A stretch of DNA of 64,000 nt from Streptomyces sp. XD-27 (GTDB taxonomy: Bacteria; Actinomycetota; Actinomycetes; Streptomycetales; Streptomycetaceae), in NCBI RefSeq assembly GCF_030553055.1, contig NZ_CP130713.1, positions 5,890,001-5,954,000 of the forward strand. Direction: 5' to 3'. Below, in pieces: positions 1 through 9,096 of this stretch (position 1 is the first letter of the stretch; each line of letters begins with the position of its first letter). The notes under the pieces are model-generated. The model saw only the letters and a program-made list of their open reading frames with translations, was not told where the DNA came from and searched no databases. The translations under genes were made by a program, and so were the position numbers.

Positions 1-47
1 ATATCGAGGAGCTGAACAAGAGCGACCTCGATCTTCCGGGTGGCTGA
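1..47 (+). CDS. DUF2469 family protein, 3' end only
   Basis: The first 47 bases read [14 protein letters not shown] followed by TGA. This matches my memory of the C-terminus of the short DUF2469 protein that precedes yraN in actinobacteria. The start lies outside the window. Its function is unknown. The position beside yraN, yifB and dprA supports the call. Confidence 0.8.
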   Translation, partial: IEELNKSDLDLPGG

Positions 48-48
48 G

Positions 49-75
49 TTATCCACAAGCCGCGGCTTGTCCACC
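49..75. promoter_or_regulatory. Paired DnaA-box-like sites around a 14-bp palindrome
   Basis: TTATCCACA (49-57) exactly matches a DnaA box and TTGTCCACC (67-75) differs at one position from the Streptomyces-preferred TTGTCCACA. They share orientation and lie 18 bp apart. Between and overlapping them is the perfect palindrome CAAGCCGCGGCTTG (56-69). They sit just after the DUF2469 stop and upstream of yraN. Binding by DnaA is inference only. Confidence 0.35.
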
Positions 76-139
76 GAAAACCAGCAAGATCCCATGGATC
101 GGCGCCGGAACCGCAGAGTCGGTACCGGAGGTGGTGCCG

Positions 140-541
140 ATGCCACAGTCATCCGAGGGCCGACCCCTCGTACCCACGACGTCACGGGCCCGAAGCGCCC
201 TCGGCCGCTACGGCGAGGACATGGCCGCGCGGCATCTGACCGGGGCCGGAATGGCCGTCCTGGCCCGGAACTGGCGATGTCGCGCGGGTGAGATCGACAT
301 CGTCGCCCGCGACGGCGACGCGCTGGTCATCTGCGAGGTCAAGACCCGCAGGGCCGGAGTGTTCGAACATCCCATGGCCGGTGTCACGCCGCGCAAGGCG
401 GAGCGGCTGCGGCGACTCGCGGAGCGGTGGCTGGAGCACCACGGCGGGCCGCCGCCGGGCGGTGTGCGCATCGACGTGGTCGCCGTACTGCTGCCCGGCC
501 GTGGCGCGCCCGTCATCGAGCACGTGCGGGGGGCCGCCTGA
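140..541 (+). CDS. yraN: YraN family endonuclease-like protein
   Basis: This is a 133-residue YraN/UPF0102 protein with a PD-(D/E)XK nuclease-like core. [10 protein letters not shown] places acidic residues at E51 and D53, and CEVKTR gives E66-V-K68, the usual metal-binding and catalytic spacing. Substrate and role are not established for the family. I chose ATG 140 because GGAGGTG at 127-133 stands 6 nt upstream; GTG codons at 131 and 134 overlap that ribosome-binding site. The stop overlaps the next start by one base (TGATG), so it is probably translationally coupled to the YifB gene and sits in the yraN-yifB-dprA set often linked to DNA processing. Confidence 0.9.
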   Translation: MPQSSEGRPLVPTTSRARSALGRYGEDMAARHLTGAGMAVLARNWRCRAGEIDIVARDGDALVICEVKTRRAGVFEHPMAGVTPRKAERLRRLAERWLEHHGGPPPGGVRIDVVAVLLPGRGAPVIEHVRGAA

Positions 542-2163
542 TGGGCTTCGCCCGCACCTGCTCGGTGGCCCTCGTCGGCGTCGAGGGCGTGGTCGTGGAG
601 GTCCAGGCCGACCTCGAACCGGGCGTCGCCGCGTTCACCCTGGTCGGCCTGCCCGACAAGAGCCTGATCGAAAGCCGCGACCGGGTCCGCGCGGCCGTGC
701 TCAATTCGGGCGCCGAGTGGCCGCAGAAGAAACTCACCGTCGGCCTCAGCCCGGCCTCCGTTCCCAAAGGCGGCAGCGGCTTCGACCTGGCGGTGGCCTG
801 CGCGGTGCTGGGCGCGGCCGAGCGCCTCGACCCGCGCGAGCTGGCCGATCTGATGATGATCGGGGAGCTGGGCCTCGACGGCCGGGTCCGGCCCGTGCGC
901 GGCGTGCTGCCCGCGGTGCTGGCCGCCGCCGACGCCGGATACCGGCAGGTCGTCGTACCCGAGCAGACCGCCGCCGAAGCGGCCCTCGTGCCGGGCGTCT
1001 CCGTGCTCGGGGTACGGAGCCTGCGGCAGCTGATCGCGGTCCTCACGGACGAACCGGTGCCCGAGGAGGAGCAGCCACCGGACCGCGGGCGGCCCGACGC
1101 CATGCTGGCCGGACTCATGGTCCCCGGAGCCGGCGCGGGCACCGGCGTCCTCGCCGGGTCGCCCGTCGCGCCCCGCCAGCCGGACATGGCCGAGGTCGCC
1201 GGGCAGCACGCCGCCCGCCAAGCCCTGGAAGTCGCCGCGGCCGGAGGACACCACCTGCTGTTCATGGGGCCACCGGGTGCGGGGAAGACGATGCTGGCCG
1301 AACGCCTGCCCGGCCTCCTGCCTCCCCTCACCCAGAAGGAAGCCCTGGAGGTCACCGCCGTCCACTCCGTCGCCGGGGTGCTCCCACCCGGCAAGCCGCT
1401 CGTCGACGCCCCGCCCTACTGCGCACCCCACCACTCCGCGACGATGGCCGCCCTCGTCGGCGGCGGCAACGGGCTCCCCCGACCCGGAGCGGTCTCCCTG
1501 GCGCACCGGGGGGTGCTGTTCCTGGACGAAGCGCCCGAGTTCAGCGGCAAGGCCCTGGACGCCCTGCGGCAGCCGCTGGAGTCAGGCCATGTCGTCGTCG
1601 CACGCTCCGCCGGAATGATGCGCATGCCCGCCCGGTTCCTGCTTCTCCTCGCCGCCAATCCATGCCCGTGCGGCCGCCACACGCAGCGGGGCGACGGCTG
1701 CGACTGCACCCCCATGGCGATCCGCCGGTACCAGGGCCGGCTCTCCGGCCCCCTGCTGGACCGGGTCGACCTGCGCGTCCACGTCTCACCCGTCTCCCGC
1801 GCCGAGCTGGCCGCACCACCCGGCGGCGCGGAGAGCACCGCATCGGTCGCCGCGCGCGTGCTGGAGGCCCGCGCCCGGGCCCTCGCCCGCTACGCGGAGA
1901 CGCCCTGGACCGCCAACAGCGACGTACCCGGTCACGAGCTGCGCACCCGCTGGTACCCGGCGCCGGGCGCGCTGCGAGAGGCCGAGACGGACCTGGAGCA
2001 CGGCCTGCTCACCGCACGCGGGCTGGACCGGGTGCTGCGCGTCGCCTGGACCGTCGCCGACCTCGCCGGACATGACAGACCCACAACCGAGGACGTGGCC
2101 CAGGCCCTGCACCTGCGCACAGGGATCGGGCGCAGCGTGCCGGTCGGGGCGGGGGAGCGGTGA
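541..2163 (+). CDS. YifB/ComM family Mg-chelatase-like AAA+ ATPase
   Basis: The product is 540 residues, normal for the YifB/ComM family. An N-terminal Lon-protease-like S5 fold domain (about 1-190, beginning [16 protein letters not shown]) is followed by an AAA+ module with Walker A GPPGAGKT near residue 243 and Walker B VLFLDEAPEF near 325. A Mg-chelatase C-terminal region carries NPCPCGRH. In Vibrio and Haemophilus, ComM is a hexameric branch-migration helicase used in transformation. That role here is inference from family and from direct coupling to dprA, whose GTG overlaps this stop (GTGA). Start ATG 541 overlaps the yraN stop. Confidence 0.92.
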   Translation: MGFARTCSVALVGVEGVVVEVQADLEPGVAAFTLVGLPDKSLIESRDRVRAAVLNSGAEWPQKKLTVGLSPASVPKGGSGFDLAVACAVLGAAERLDPRELADLMMIGELGLDGRVRPVRGVLPAVLAAADAGYRQVVVPEQTAAEAALVPGVSVLGVRSLRQLIAVLTDEPVPEEEQPPDRGRPDAMLAGLMVPGAGAGTGVLAGSPVAPRQPDMAEVAGQHAARQALEVAAAGGHHLLFMGPPGAGKTMLAERLPGLLPPLTQKEALEVTAVHSVAGVLPPGKPLVDAPPYCAPHHSATMAALVGGGNGLPRPGAVSLAHRGVLFLDEAPEFSGKALDALRQPLESGHVVVARSAGMMRMPARFLLLLAANPCPCGRHTQRGDGCDCTPMAIRRYQGRLSGPLLDRVDLRVHVSPVSRAELAAPPGGAESTASVAARVLEARARALARYAETPWTANSDVPGHELRTRWYPAPGALREAETDLEHGLLTARGLDRVLRVAWTVADLAGHDRPTTEDVAQALHLRTGIGRSVPVGAGER

Positions 2164-3374
2164 CGGCGCCACGGCAGGGCCGTGGCCGGGAGCCGGACCG
2201 GAGCGCGGGCCGCACCGCGGGCAGCGGCGTCGGCGACGAGGAGCGGCTGGCGCGGGCGGCGCTCACCCGGCTCGTGGAACCCGGGGACCCGGCCGTGGGG
2301 CGCTGGCTGCGCGGGCTCGGGGCCGTGGAACTGCTCCGGGCGCTCACCGGCCAGGCGGCGCCCCCACCTGGCGTGAGCCCGCGGCGCCTGGCCGGCTGCG
2401 CACTGCGGGCCGCCGAGCTCGATCCGGCGGCCGACCTCGCGACCGTCGCCCGGCTCGGCGGCACGTTCATCTGCCCCGGCGACGTGGAGTGGCCCACCCA
2501 GCTGGACGATCTGGGGGACGCCCGCCCGGTGGGGCTGTGGGCCCGGGGCACGGCCTCGCTGCGGCTGTGGGCCCTGCGCTCCGTCGCCGTCGTAGGAGCC
2601 CGCGCCTGCTCGGACTACGGCGCGTACGTCGCCTCCACGCTCGGATCCGGGCTCGCCGAGCGCGGGTGGGTGGTGGTCTCCGGCGCGGCCCACGGAGTGG
2701 ACGCCGCCGCGCACCGCGGGACGCTCGCCGCGGGCGGCGCGACCATCGCGGTAATGGCCTCCGGCGTCAACGTGCCCTACCCGCGCGGCCACACCGAACT
2801 CATCGAGCACATCACGGAACACGGGCTGGTGATCGCCGAGTTACCGCCCGGCGGACACCCCACACGCAGCCGCTTCGTGTTGCGCAACCGCGTCATCGCC
2901 GCCCTCACCCGCGGCACCGTGGTCGTCGAAGCCCAGTACCGCAGCGGATCCCTGGTCACCGCCCGCCGCGCGCTCGACCTCGGCCGCGCCACCATAGGCG
3001 TGCCCGGTCCGGTCACCAGCGGCCTGTCCGCGGGAGTGAACGAACTCCTGCGGGGCGAAGCCCATGTGGTGACCGACGCGGCCGATGTGGTCGAGCTGAT
3101 CGGGGACATCGGCGACCTCGCGCCGGTGCGCCGCGGACCTCTTGTCGCACGCGACACGCTGCACACCGTGACGGCACGCGTCCTGGACGCGTTGTCGGCA
3201 CAGGGCGGCAGCGAAACACTCGAAGTGGCCCGGGACTCCGGGACCGGCCGCGACGAGGCGCTGCACCGGCTCCAGGAGCTGCTCGCCCTTGGTTTCGTCG
3301 AACGGTCTGGCGACCGCTGGACGTTGGTACGGCCGGGCGGCGGCAAGGGCGCCGCCCGGCGAGGCGGTCCTTAG
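2160..3374 (+). CDS. dprA: DNA-processing protein DprA, with a TTA codon
   Basis: This 404-residue DprA/Smf protein has a SAM-like N-terminal part, a Rossmann-type domain containing SVAVVGARACSDYGAY and SGAAHGVDAAAHRG, and a C-terminal winged-helix DprA_WH region (about 325-395). DprA binds single-stranded DNA and loads RecA on it in naturally transformable bacteria. Its job in Streptomyces is unclear. GTG 2160 overlaps the upstream stop by four bases, implying coupled translation. Leu228 is encoded by TTA (2841-2843), the codon read only by the bldA tRNA in Streptomyces, so full translation may depend on developmental stage. I noticed no other TTA codon in the genes of this window. Confidence 0.93.
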   Translation: MTAPRQGRGREPDRSAGRTAGSGVGDEERLARAALTRLVEPGDPAVGRWLRGLGAVELLRALTGQAAPPPGVSPRRLAGCALRAAELDPAADLATVARLGGTFICPGDVEWPTQLDDLGDARPVGLWARGTASLRLWALRSVAVVGARACSDYGAYVASTLGSGLAERGWVVVSGAAHGVDAAAHRGTLAAGGATIAVMASGVNVPYPRGHTELIEHITEHGLVIAELPPGGHPTRSRFVLRNRVIAALTRGTVVVEAQYRSGSLVTARRALDLGRATIGVPGPVTSGLSAGVNELLRGEAHVVTDAADVVELIGDIGDLAPVRRGPLVARDTLHTVTARVLDALSAQGGSETLEVARDSGTGRDEALHRLQELLALGFVERSGDRWTLVRPGGGKGAARRGGP

Positions 3375-3548
3375 ATTTGGGGCAATCGGGTGAAAGGGTT
3401 GAGGCGATGACCGTATCCGCGCACCACCGAACCGCCATCCGCCGCTTACCGCGGCGACCGCGTGACGCTTCACGCACGGAGCTTCCGGCGGGAGCGCACC
3501 CCCACCTCCACCGCCCCTCTCTCACGGCAGAACGGCTCAAGGCGACGA

Positions 3549-4391
3549 ATGCCCCAGCACATCTCCGGGTCTGACCGCACGGCGGCGCCGACCGCCGGTT
3601 CCGGCGGCGCCGTGCCGCGCCCTGCCGCCCCCTCCTCGCTCGACGAGCTGTGGCGCTCGTACAAGGCGACGGGCGACGAACGGCTGCGGGAGCAGCTGAT
3701 CCTGCACTACTCGCCGCTGGTCAAATACGTCGCGGGCCGGGTCAGCGTCGGGCTGCCGTCCAATGTCGAGCAGGCGGACTTCGTCTCCTCCGGAGTCTTC
3801 GGACTCATCGACGCCATCGAGAAGTTCGAGCCCGAGCGGGCCATCAAGTTCGAGACGTACGCGATCACCCGCATCCGGGGCGCCATGATCGACGAACTGC
3901 GGGCGCTGGACTGGATCCCGCGCTCGGTGCGGCAGAAGGCCCGCGAGGTGGAGCGCGCCTACGCGACGCTGGAGGCGGCCCTGCGCCGCACTCCCACGGA
4001 AGCCGAGGTCGCCGCGGAGATGAACATCGGCCTCGACGAACTGCACGGCGTCTTCAGCCAGTTGTCGCTGGCCAACGTGGTGGCGCTGGAGGAACTGCTC
4101 CACGTGGGCGGCGAGGGCGGTGACCGGCTCAGCCTCATGGACACCCTGGAGGACACCGCCGCCGACAACCCCGTCGAGGTGGCCGAGGACCGGGAGCTGC
4201 GCCGGCTGCTCGCCCGCGCGATCAACACCCTCCCGGAGCGGGAGAAGACCGTCGTGACCCTCTACTACTACGAGGGGCTCACCCTGGCCGAGATCGGCCA
4301 GGTCCTCGGCGTCACCGAGAGCCGGGTCAGCCAGATCCACACCAAGTCGGTGCTCCAGCTGCGCGCGAAACTGGCCGACGTCGGACGCTGA
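3549..4391 (+). CDS. whiG: RNA polymerase sigma factor WhiG
   Basis: A 280-residue FliA-type sigma factor starting [10 protein letters not shown] at ATG 3549, preceded by AAGG. Longer upstream in-frame starts read through non-conserved sequence. Region 2 ([20 protein letters not shown], then [20 protein letters not shown]), region 3 and region 4 ([20 protein letters not shown]) are all present. In Streptomyces WhiG commits aerial hyphae to sporulation and is held by the anti-sigma factor RsiG together with cyclic di-GMP. The product is the same length as S. coelicolor WhiG as I remember it. It follows dprA after a 174-nt gap, enough for its own promoter. Confidence 0.96.
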   Translation: MPQHISGSDRTAAPTAGSGGAVPRPAAPSSLDELWRSYKATGDERLREQLILHYSPLVKYVAGRVSVGLPSNVEQADFVSSGVFGLIDAIEKFEPERAIKFETYAITRIRGAMIDELRALDWIPRSVRQKAREVERAYATLEAALRRTPTEAEVAAEMNIGLDELHGVFSQLSLANVVALEELLHVGGEGGDRLSLMDTLEDTAADNPVEVAEDRELRRLLARAINTLPEREKTVVTLYYYEGLTLAEIGQVLGVTESRVSQIHTKSVLQLRAKLADVGR

Positions 4392-4441
4392 ATCGTCCCT
4401 CTGGATCGCCCTTCGCGGGACGCCTTTCGTACAGTGGTCAC

Positions 4442-5023
4442 GTGCCCAGGATTCGAGCGGCCTCAGTGGCCGAGCACCGGACGATGCAGCGCGGCGCCCT
4501 GCTGGACGCGGCCCGATCCCTGCTGTCCGAGGGCGGTACGGAGGCCCTGACCTTCCCCGCTCTCGCCGAGCGCACCGGCCTCGCGCGGTCCTCCGTCTAC
4601 GAGTACTTCCGCTCCCGGGCGGCCGTCGTCGAGGAACTGTGCGCCGTCGACTTCCCCGTCTGGGCCGCCGAGGTCGAGGCCGCGATGGAACGCGCCGACA
4701 CGCCCGAGGCGAAGATCGAGGCGTATGTGCGACAGCAGCTCGCGCTCGTCGGCGACCGGCGCCACCGGGCCGTCGTGGCGATCTCGGCCGGGGAGCTGGA
4801 CGCCGGAGCCCGCGAGAAGATCCGCGCCGCGCACGGCGGACTGATCGCCATGGTCGTCGAAGCGCTCAGCGGCCTCGGGCACGAGCAGCCGCGCCTGGCC
4901 GCCATGCTGCTGCAGGGCGTCGTGGACGCCGCCGTCCGCCGTATCGAGCTGGGCGCGGCGGAAAACCCGGAACACATCACCGAGGCGGCCGTCGCCATGG
5001 CCCTGCGCGGCGTGCGCGGCTGA
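4442..5023 (+). CDS. TetR/AcrR family transcriptional regulator
   Basis: The 193-residue product has an N-terminal helix-turn-helix (about residues 15-62) with LTFPALAERTGLARSSVYEY, the usual TetR recognition-helix pattern ending in a YEYF-type motif. The C-terminal ligand domain is Ala/Glu rich and not diagnostic. GTG 4442 is the start that keeps the canonical HTH. The 3' end overlaps by 47 nt the end of the convergent M23 peptidase gene. The target is unknown; it follows whiG by 50 nt and could be read from the same transcript. Confidence 0.9.
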   Translation: MPRIRAASVAEHRTMQRGALLDAARSLLSEGGTEALTFPALAERTGLARSSVYEYFRSRAAVVEELCAVDFPVWAAEVEAAMERADTPEAKIEAYVRQQLALVGDRRHRAVVAISAGELDAGAREKIRAAHGGLIAMVVEALSGLGHEQPRLAAMLLQGVVDAAVRRIELGAAENPEHITEAAVAMALRGVRG

Positions 5024-5888
5024 GCCTCCGCGCCCGCCCGACCCTCCGGCCACCCCGCTCCCGAGGCTCCCGGGGCCCGGCGGACAGCCGCAGCCGGGCC
5101 CATGAGGAGGCGGCCGTGAGCGTGGCGACCGGGACGAGGCCCAGCCACCCGGCCGGCCGTGCGCCGGACACGTCCCGCACCGGCAGGGGAGGCGCCGCCG
5201 CGGACTGCTCCGGCCGCTCCGGTACGCCGAAGACCGGGAGCAGCCGAGAGGGGCCGCGGCGCAGCATCGACGGCGGCAGCAGCGACAGCGGATCGAGGTA
5301 GCGGTCGCCGCGCCTGAGCCCCCAGTGGAGGCAGCCAGCGGAGCAGTGGAACGGCCCGCTGCCCAGCACGCCCACCGGTTGGCCCGCGGCCACCCGGTCT
5401 CCCTTGCGGACCATGGGACGTACGGGTTCGTAGGTGATCCGCAGGTCCGGCCGCCCGCTCGGGGGCGCCTCCCGGCCGTCGGACCGGGGAGGGCCGAGCA
5501 GGATGGAGACCACTCCGCGGCCCGCCACCTGACCGGCGAAGGCGACGGTTCCGGGGGCCGCGGCCCGGACGGTCTCGCCCGGGGCGGCCGCCAGATCCAC
5601 GCCCCGGTGGCCGGGGCCGTAGTCCGAGGCCGGAGGCGCCCAGCCCCGCAACACCGCGGGGCGCGTGCCGCCGACGGGCCAGGCGCGGTCGGGCGCGCTC
5701 CGGTCGTCCGCGGCGGCCGGCGCGGCCCCGCCCAGAAGGACGAGGGACAGGACCGCCAGTACCGCCGGGACGAGACCGCGCGGCAGGCCCCCGGCCCCGC
5801 CGCAGCCCCGAGCCGGGAGGCGGCGGTACCACCAGAGGACACGGAGACGGCGCGGGACGGCGGGCGCGAGTGCGCTGTGTGATCGCAT
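4977..5888 (-). CDS. M23 family metallopeptidase (LytM-like), secreted or anchored
   Basis: A 303-residue protein with a basic N-terminus and one hydrophobic segment (about 38-58, ending GGAAPAAA), which looks like a signal peptide or anchor. The M23 domain has zinc-ligand motif H94-R-G-V-D98 and a second motif at 186-190 reading CLHWG, with H188 as the third ligand. M23 enzymes normally read HxH here; the first, catalytic His is replaced by Cys186, although H181 is nearby. The Arg-rich C-terminal tail (about 255-303) runs antisense over the TetR gene end. I chose ATG 5888 because earlier starts lie in the rpsB leader. The likely role is peptidoglycan remodelling or regulation of it. Confidence 0.82.
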   Translation of the reverse strand: MRSHSALAPAVPRRLRVLWWYRRLPARGCGGAGGLPRGLVPAVLAVLSLVLLGGAAPAAADDRSAPDRAWPVGGTRPAVLRGWAPPASDYGPGHRGVDLAAAPGETVRAAAPGTVAFAGQVAGRGVVSILLGPPRSDGREAPPSGRPDLRITYEPVRPMVRKGDRVAAGQPVGVLGSGPFHCSAGCLHWGLRRGDRYLDPLSLLPPSMLRRGPSRLLPVFGVPERPEQSAAAPPLPVRDVSGARPAGWLGLVPVATLTAASSWARLRLSAGPREPRERGGRRVGRARRLSRARRAGPWRRPPR

Positions 5889-6196
5889 GCGGGCACCGTC
5901 CCGCGTATCGGCCGGACGCGGGGATCTTGCCCTGGTTCTGTGGACAACGCCCCGGTTGTGGATATCGCCGTCACCCGGCACCGCACCGGTCCCGTACACT
6001 TCTTATGGCGATCCGGGTCACCGGGTCGACTTCGCACGCCCCGCCACCGGTGCTTCCGCCTTCTCGGGCAGCCCGGCGGCCGCGTCCCTCGGTCCTCGGA
6101 AGGTCCCGCCAGACTTCTCCGTGGCAGGCGCGCCGGGGCGTCAGGCGCGGAGGCCGCCCGGTCACCGCGAAACCGAGTACCTCAAGGAGTACGGCC
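5889..6196 (+). promoter_or_regulatory. Divergent promoter region and rpsB leader
   Basis: This 308-nt region separates the M23 gene (minus) from rpsB (plus) and contains no coding sequence I can support. TACACT at 5995-6000 is a plausible -10 for rpsB without a good -35. The leader after it is about 190 nt and GC-rich. It ends in a strong Shine-Dalgarno AAGGAG (6184-6189), 7 nt before ATG. A long leader suits autoregulation by S2, but I cannot point to a recognised fold. Confidence 0.4.
5939..5965 (-). promoter_or_regulatory. Paired DnaA-box-like sites upstream of rpsB
   Basis: TGTGGACAA at 5939-5947 is the exact complement of TTGTCCACA, the Streptomyces DnaA box. TGTGGATAT at 5957-5965 matches TTATCCACA in 8 of 9 positions. 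Both face the minus strand and are again 18 bp apart, as at 49-75. They lie about 30-55 bp upstream of the likely rpsB -10. Function is inference. Confidence 0.35.
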
Positions 6197-7084
6197 ATGG
6201 CCGTCGTCACGATGCGGGAGCTGCTGGAGAGCGGCGTCCACTTCGGGCACCAGACCCGCCGCTGGAACCCGAAGATGAAGCGCTTCATCTTCACCGAGCG
6301 CAACGGCATCTACATCATCGACCTGCTCCAGTCGCTGTCGTACATCGACCGCGCCTACGAGTTCGTCAAGGAGACCGTCGCGCACGGCGGCTCCATCATG
6401 TTCGTCGGCACCAAGAAGCAGGCGCAGGAGGCGATCGCCGAGCAGGCGACCCGCGTCGGCATGCCCTACGTCAACCAGCGCTGGCTGGGCGGCATGCTCA
6501 CCAACTTCTCGACCGTCTACAAGCGCCTGCAGCGCCTGAAGGAGCTCGAGCAGATCGACTTCGAGGATGTGGCCGCCTCCGGCCTCACCAAGAAGGAGCT
6601 CCTGGTCCTCTCCCGCGAGAAGGCCAAGCTGGAGAAGACCCTCGGCGGCATCCGCGAGATGCAGAAGGTGCCGAGCGCCGTCTGGATCGTCGACACCAAG
6701 AAGGAGCACATCGCCGTCGGTGAGGCGCGCAAGCTCCGCATCCCGGTCGTCGCGATCCTCGACACCAACTGCGACCCGGACGAGGTCGACTACAAGATCC
6801 CGGGCAACGACGACGCGATCCGCTCCGTCACCCTGCTCACCCGTGTGATCGCCGACGCCGTCGCCGAGGGCCTCATCGCCCGCTCCGGCGCTGCCGAGGG
6901 CAAGGGTGAGAAGGCCGCCGGCGAGCCGCTGGCCGAGTGGGAGCGCGACCTGCTCGAGGGCGACAAGAAGGCCGACGAGGCCGAGAAGCCGGCCGAGGCC
7001 GCCGCTGAGGCCCCGGCCACCGAGGCTCCGGCCACCGAGGCTCCGGCTGCCGAGGCTCCGGCCGCCGACGCCGAGCAGGGCTGA
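6197..7084 (+). CDS. rpsB: 30S ribosomal protein S2
   Basis: The 295-residue product opens [20 protein letters not shown], the conserved S2 N-terminus, and contains [16 protein letters not shown] and [10 protein letters not shown]2 is essential for 30S assembly and mRNA binding. It is longer than E. coli S2 (about 241 aa) because of an acidic Ala/Pro/Glu C-terminal tail of about 50 residues with near-repeats of [10 protein letters not shown], a feature of actinobacterial S2 proteins. Start ATG 6197 has AAGGAG 7 nt upstream. tsf follows after a 111-nt gap holding a perfect hairpin, so expression of the two genes may differ. Confidence 0.98.
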   Translation: MAVVTMRELLESGVHFGHQTRRWNPKMKRFIFTERNGIYIIDLLQSLSYIDRAYEFVKETVAHGGSIMFVGTKKQAQEAIAEQATRVGMPYVNQRWLGGMLTNFSTVYKRLQRLKELEQIDFEDVAASGLTKKELLVLSREKAKLEKTLGGIREMQKVPSAVWIVDTKKEHIAVGEARKLRIPVVAILDTNCDPDEVDYKIPGNDDAIRSVTLLTRVIADAVAEGLIARSGAAEGKGEKAAGEPLAEWERDLLEGDKKADEAEKPAEAAAEAPATEAPATEAPAAEAPAADAEQG

Positions 7085-7105
7085 CGCCCCAGCCTCACGG
7101 TTGTC

Positions 7106-7133
7106 GACGGCGGGGGCCCGCGCCCCCGCCGTC
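7106..7133 (+). terminator. Perfect 12-bp hairpin between rpsB and tsf
   Basis: GACGGCGGGGGC (7106-7117) pairs perfectly with GCCCCCGCCGTC (7122-7133) around a CCGC tetraloop. No U-tract follows. It may act as a partial terminator or RNA-stability element that sets the S2 to EF-Ts ratio. Confidence 0.7.
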
Positions 7134-7195
7134 CACCCGTAGAGCACCGACTTCCGATCGAGACTTCGAGACTTTCGAGAAGAGAAACACAGACC

Positions 7196-8032
7196 ATGGC
7201 GAACTTCACCGCCGCTGACGTCAAGAAGCTCCGTGAGCTCACCGGCGCCGGCATGATGGACTGCAAGAAGGCGCTGGACGAGGCCGAGGGCAACGTCGAC
7301 AAGGCCGTCGAGCTCCTCCGCATCAAGGGCCAGAAGGGTGTGGCCAAGCGCGAGAGCCGCACCGCCGAGAACGGTGCCGTCGTCTCCCTGATCGCCGACG
7401 ACAACACCGCCGGCGTCCTGCTGGAGCTCAAGTGCGAGACCGACTTCGTCGCCAAGGGTGACAAGTTCGTCGCCGTCGCCGAGGCCCTCGCCGCGCACGT
7501 CGCCAAGACCACCCCGGCCGACCTGGAGGCCCTGCTCGCCTCCGAGATCGAGGCCGGCAAGACCGTCCAGGCGTATGTCGACGAGGCCAACGCCACGCTG
7601 GGCGAGAAGATCGTCCTGGACCGCTTCGCGCAGTTCACCGACGGCTACGTCTTCGCGTACATGCACCGCACCAGCCCGGACCTGCCGCCGCAGGTCGGCG
7701 TCCTGGTCGAGCTGGACAAGGAGAGCGCCGAGGTCGCCAAGGACGTCGCGCAGCACATCGCCGCCTTCGCGCCGAAGTTCCTCTCCCGTGAGGAAATCCC
7801 GGCCGAGGTCGTCGAGAACGAGCGCCGCGTCGCCGAGGCCACCGCGAAGGAGGAGGGCAAGCCCGACGCCGCCCTTCCGAAGATCGTCGAGGGTCGCGTC
7901 AACGGCTTCTTCAAGGAGAACACGCTGCTCGCGCAGCCGTTCGCCAAGGACAACAAGAAGACCGTCGAGAAGGTCCTGGCCGAGGCCGGTGTCACGCTGA
8001 AGCGCTTCGCGCGCATCCGCGTCGGCGCCTGA
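7196..8032 (+). CDS. tsf: Translation elongation factor Ts
   Basis: This 278-residue EF-Ts is the guanine nucleotide exchange factor for EF-Tu. The N-terminal UBA-like domain contains [20 protein letters not shown]. The core has the family motif [18 protein letters not shown] long coiled-coil/dimerisation part and a conserved C-terminus follow. The length fits actinobacterial EF-Ts. ATG 7196 is preceded only by a weak purine stretch (GAGAAGAGAAA). It forms the usual rpsB-tsf pair; pyrH follows after 158 nt. Confidence 0.98.
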   Translation: MANFTAADVKKLRELTGAGMMDCKKALDEAEGNVDKAVELLRIKGQKGVAKRESRTAENGAVVSLIADDNTAGVLLELKCETDFVAKGDKFVAVAEALAAHVAKTTPADLEALLASEIEAGKTVQAYVDEANATLGEKIVLDRFAQFTDGYVFAYMHRTSPDLPPQVGVLVELDKESAEVAKDVAQHIAAFAPKFLSREEIPAEVVENERRVAEATAKEEGKPDAALPKIVEGRVNGFFKENTLLAQPFAKDNKKTVEKVLAEAGVTLKRFARIRVGA

Positions 8033-8190
8033 GCCTGCCGCAGGGCAGCGAATGACGTGCGGCCCCGCTAGGGTCGTACGCAGCCAGCCGTCAACCGGTC
8101 GGCCGCAGATGTGACGAGGAGGCCATTGCCGCAGAGGTCGAAGACCCATCCGGCAGTGGCCTTCTTCGTATGTGCACGAGGAGATCTCCA

Positions 8191-8973
8191 ATGAATCAGG
8201 GCGATGACGCCACACCGGCCGCCGGCGACAAGCACGCTCTCGGCGGCAGCAAACCGCGCCGGTTCCTGCTGAAGCTGTCCGGCGAGGCATTCGCCGGCGG
8301 CGGGGCGCTCGGCGTCGACCCCGACGTCGTGCACACCATGGCCCGGGAGATCGCCGCGGTCGTCCGGGACGGCGCCCAGATCGCCGTCGTCATCGGCGGT
8401 GGCAACTTCTTCCGCGGCGCCGAGCTGCAGCAGCGGGGCATGGACCGGGCCCGCTCGGACTACATGGGCATGCTCGGAACCGTCATGAACTGCCTCGCCC
8501 TCCAGGACTTCCTGGAGAAGGAAGGCATCGACTCCCGCGTCCAGACGGCCATCACCATGGGGCAGGTCGCGGAGCCGTACATCCCGCTGCGCGCCGTACG
8601 GCACCTGGAGAAGGGACGCGTCGTGATCTTCGGCGCGGGCATGGGCATGCCGTACTTCTCCACCGACACCACCGCCGCCCAGCGCGCCCTGGAGATCCAC
8701 GCCGAGGCACTTCTCATGGGGAAGAACGGCGTGGACGGGGTCTACGACTCCGACCCCAAGGCCAACCCCGACGCGGTGAAGTTCGACGCCCTGGAGTACA
8801 GCGAGGTGATCGCCCGCGACCTCAAGGTCGCCGACGCCACCGCCATCACCCTCTGCCGGGACAACAAGCTGCCGATCCTCGTCTTCGAGCTCCTCGCCGA
8901 GGGCAATATCGCGCGCGCGGTGAAGGGTGAGAAGATCGGCACGCTCGTGAGCGCCGAGGGCACCCGGGCCTGA
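8191..8973 (+). CDS. pyrH: UMP kinase
   Basis: This 260-residue amino-acid-kinase-fold UMP kinase phosphorylates UMP to UDP with ATP. Visible motifs are [14 protein letters not shown] (phosphate binding), [23 protein letters not shown] and [12 protein letters not shown] 8191 is chosen because GAGGAGA (8178-8184) lies 6 nt upstream; ATG 8170 lacks a site and adds a non-conserved MCTRRSP. frr follows after a 123-nt gap, the usual order. Confidence 0.97.
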   Translation: MNQGDDATPAAGDKHALGGSKPRRFLLKLSGEAFAGGGALGVDPDVVHTMAREIAAVVRDGAQIAVVIGGGNFFRGAELQQRGMDRARSDYMGMLGTVMNCLALQDFLEKEGIDSRVQTAITMGQVAEPYIPLRAVRHLEKGRVVIFGAGMGMPYFSTDTTAAQRALEIHAEALLMGKNGVDGVYDSDPKANPDAVKFDALEYSEVIARDLKVADATAITLCRDNKLPILVFELLAEGNIARAVKGEKIGTLVSAEGTRA

Positions 8974-9096
8974 CAGCCTGACGACGGTTGCACAGCCCGT
9001 TACGGGGATGGACAACGGCCTGCCGGTCGGACACCGTGCAGGAGAAGACGCACGCAGGGGCGAGGCTCTGCTTACTGATAACACCAGGAGCAAGTG

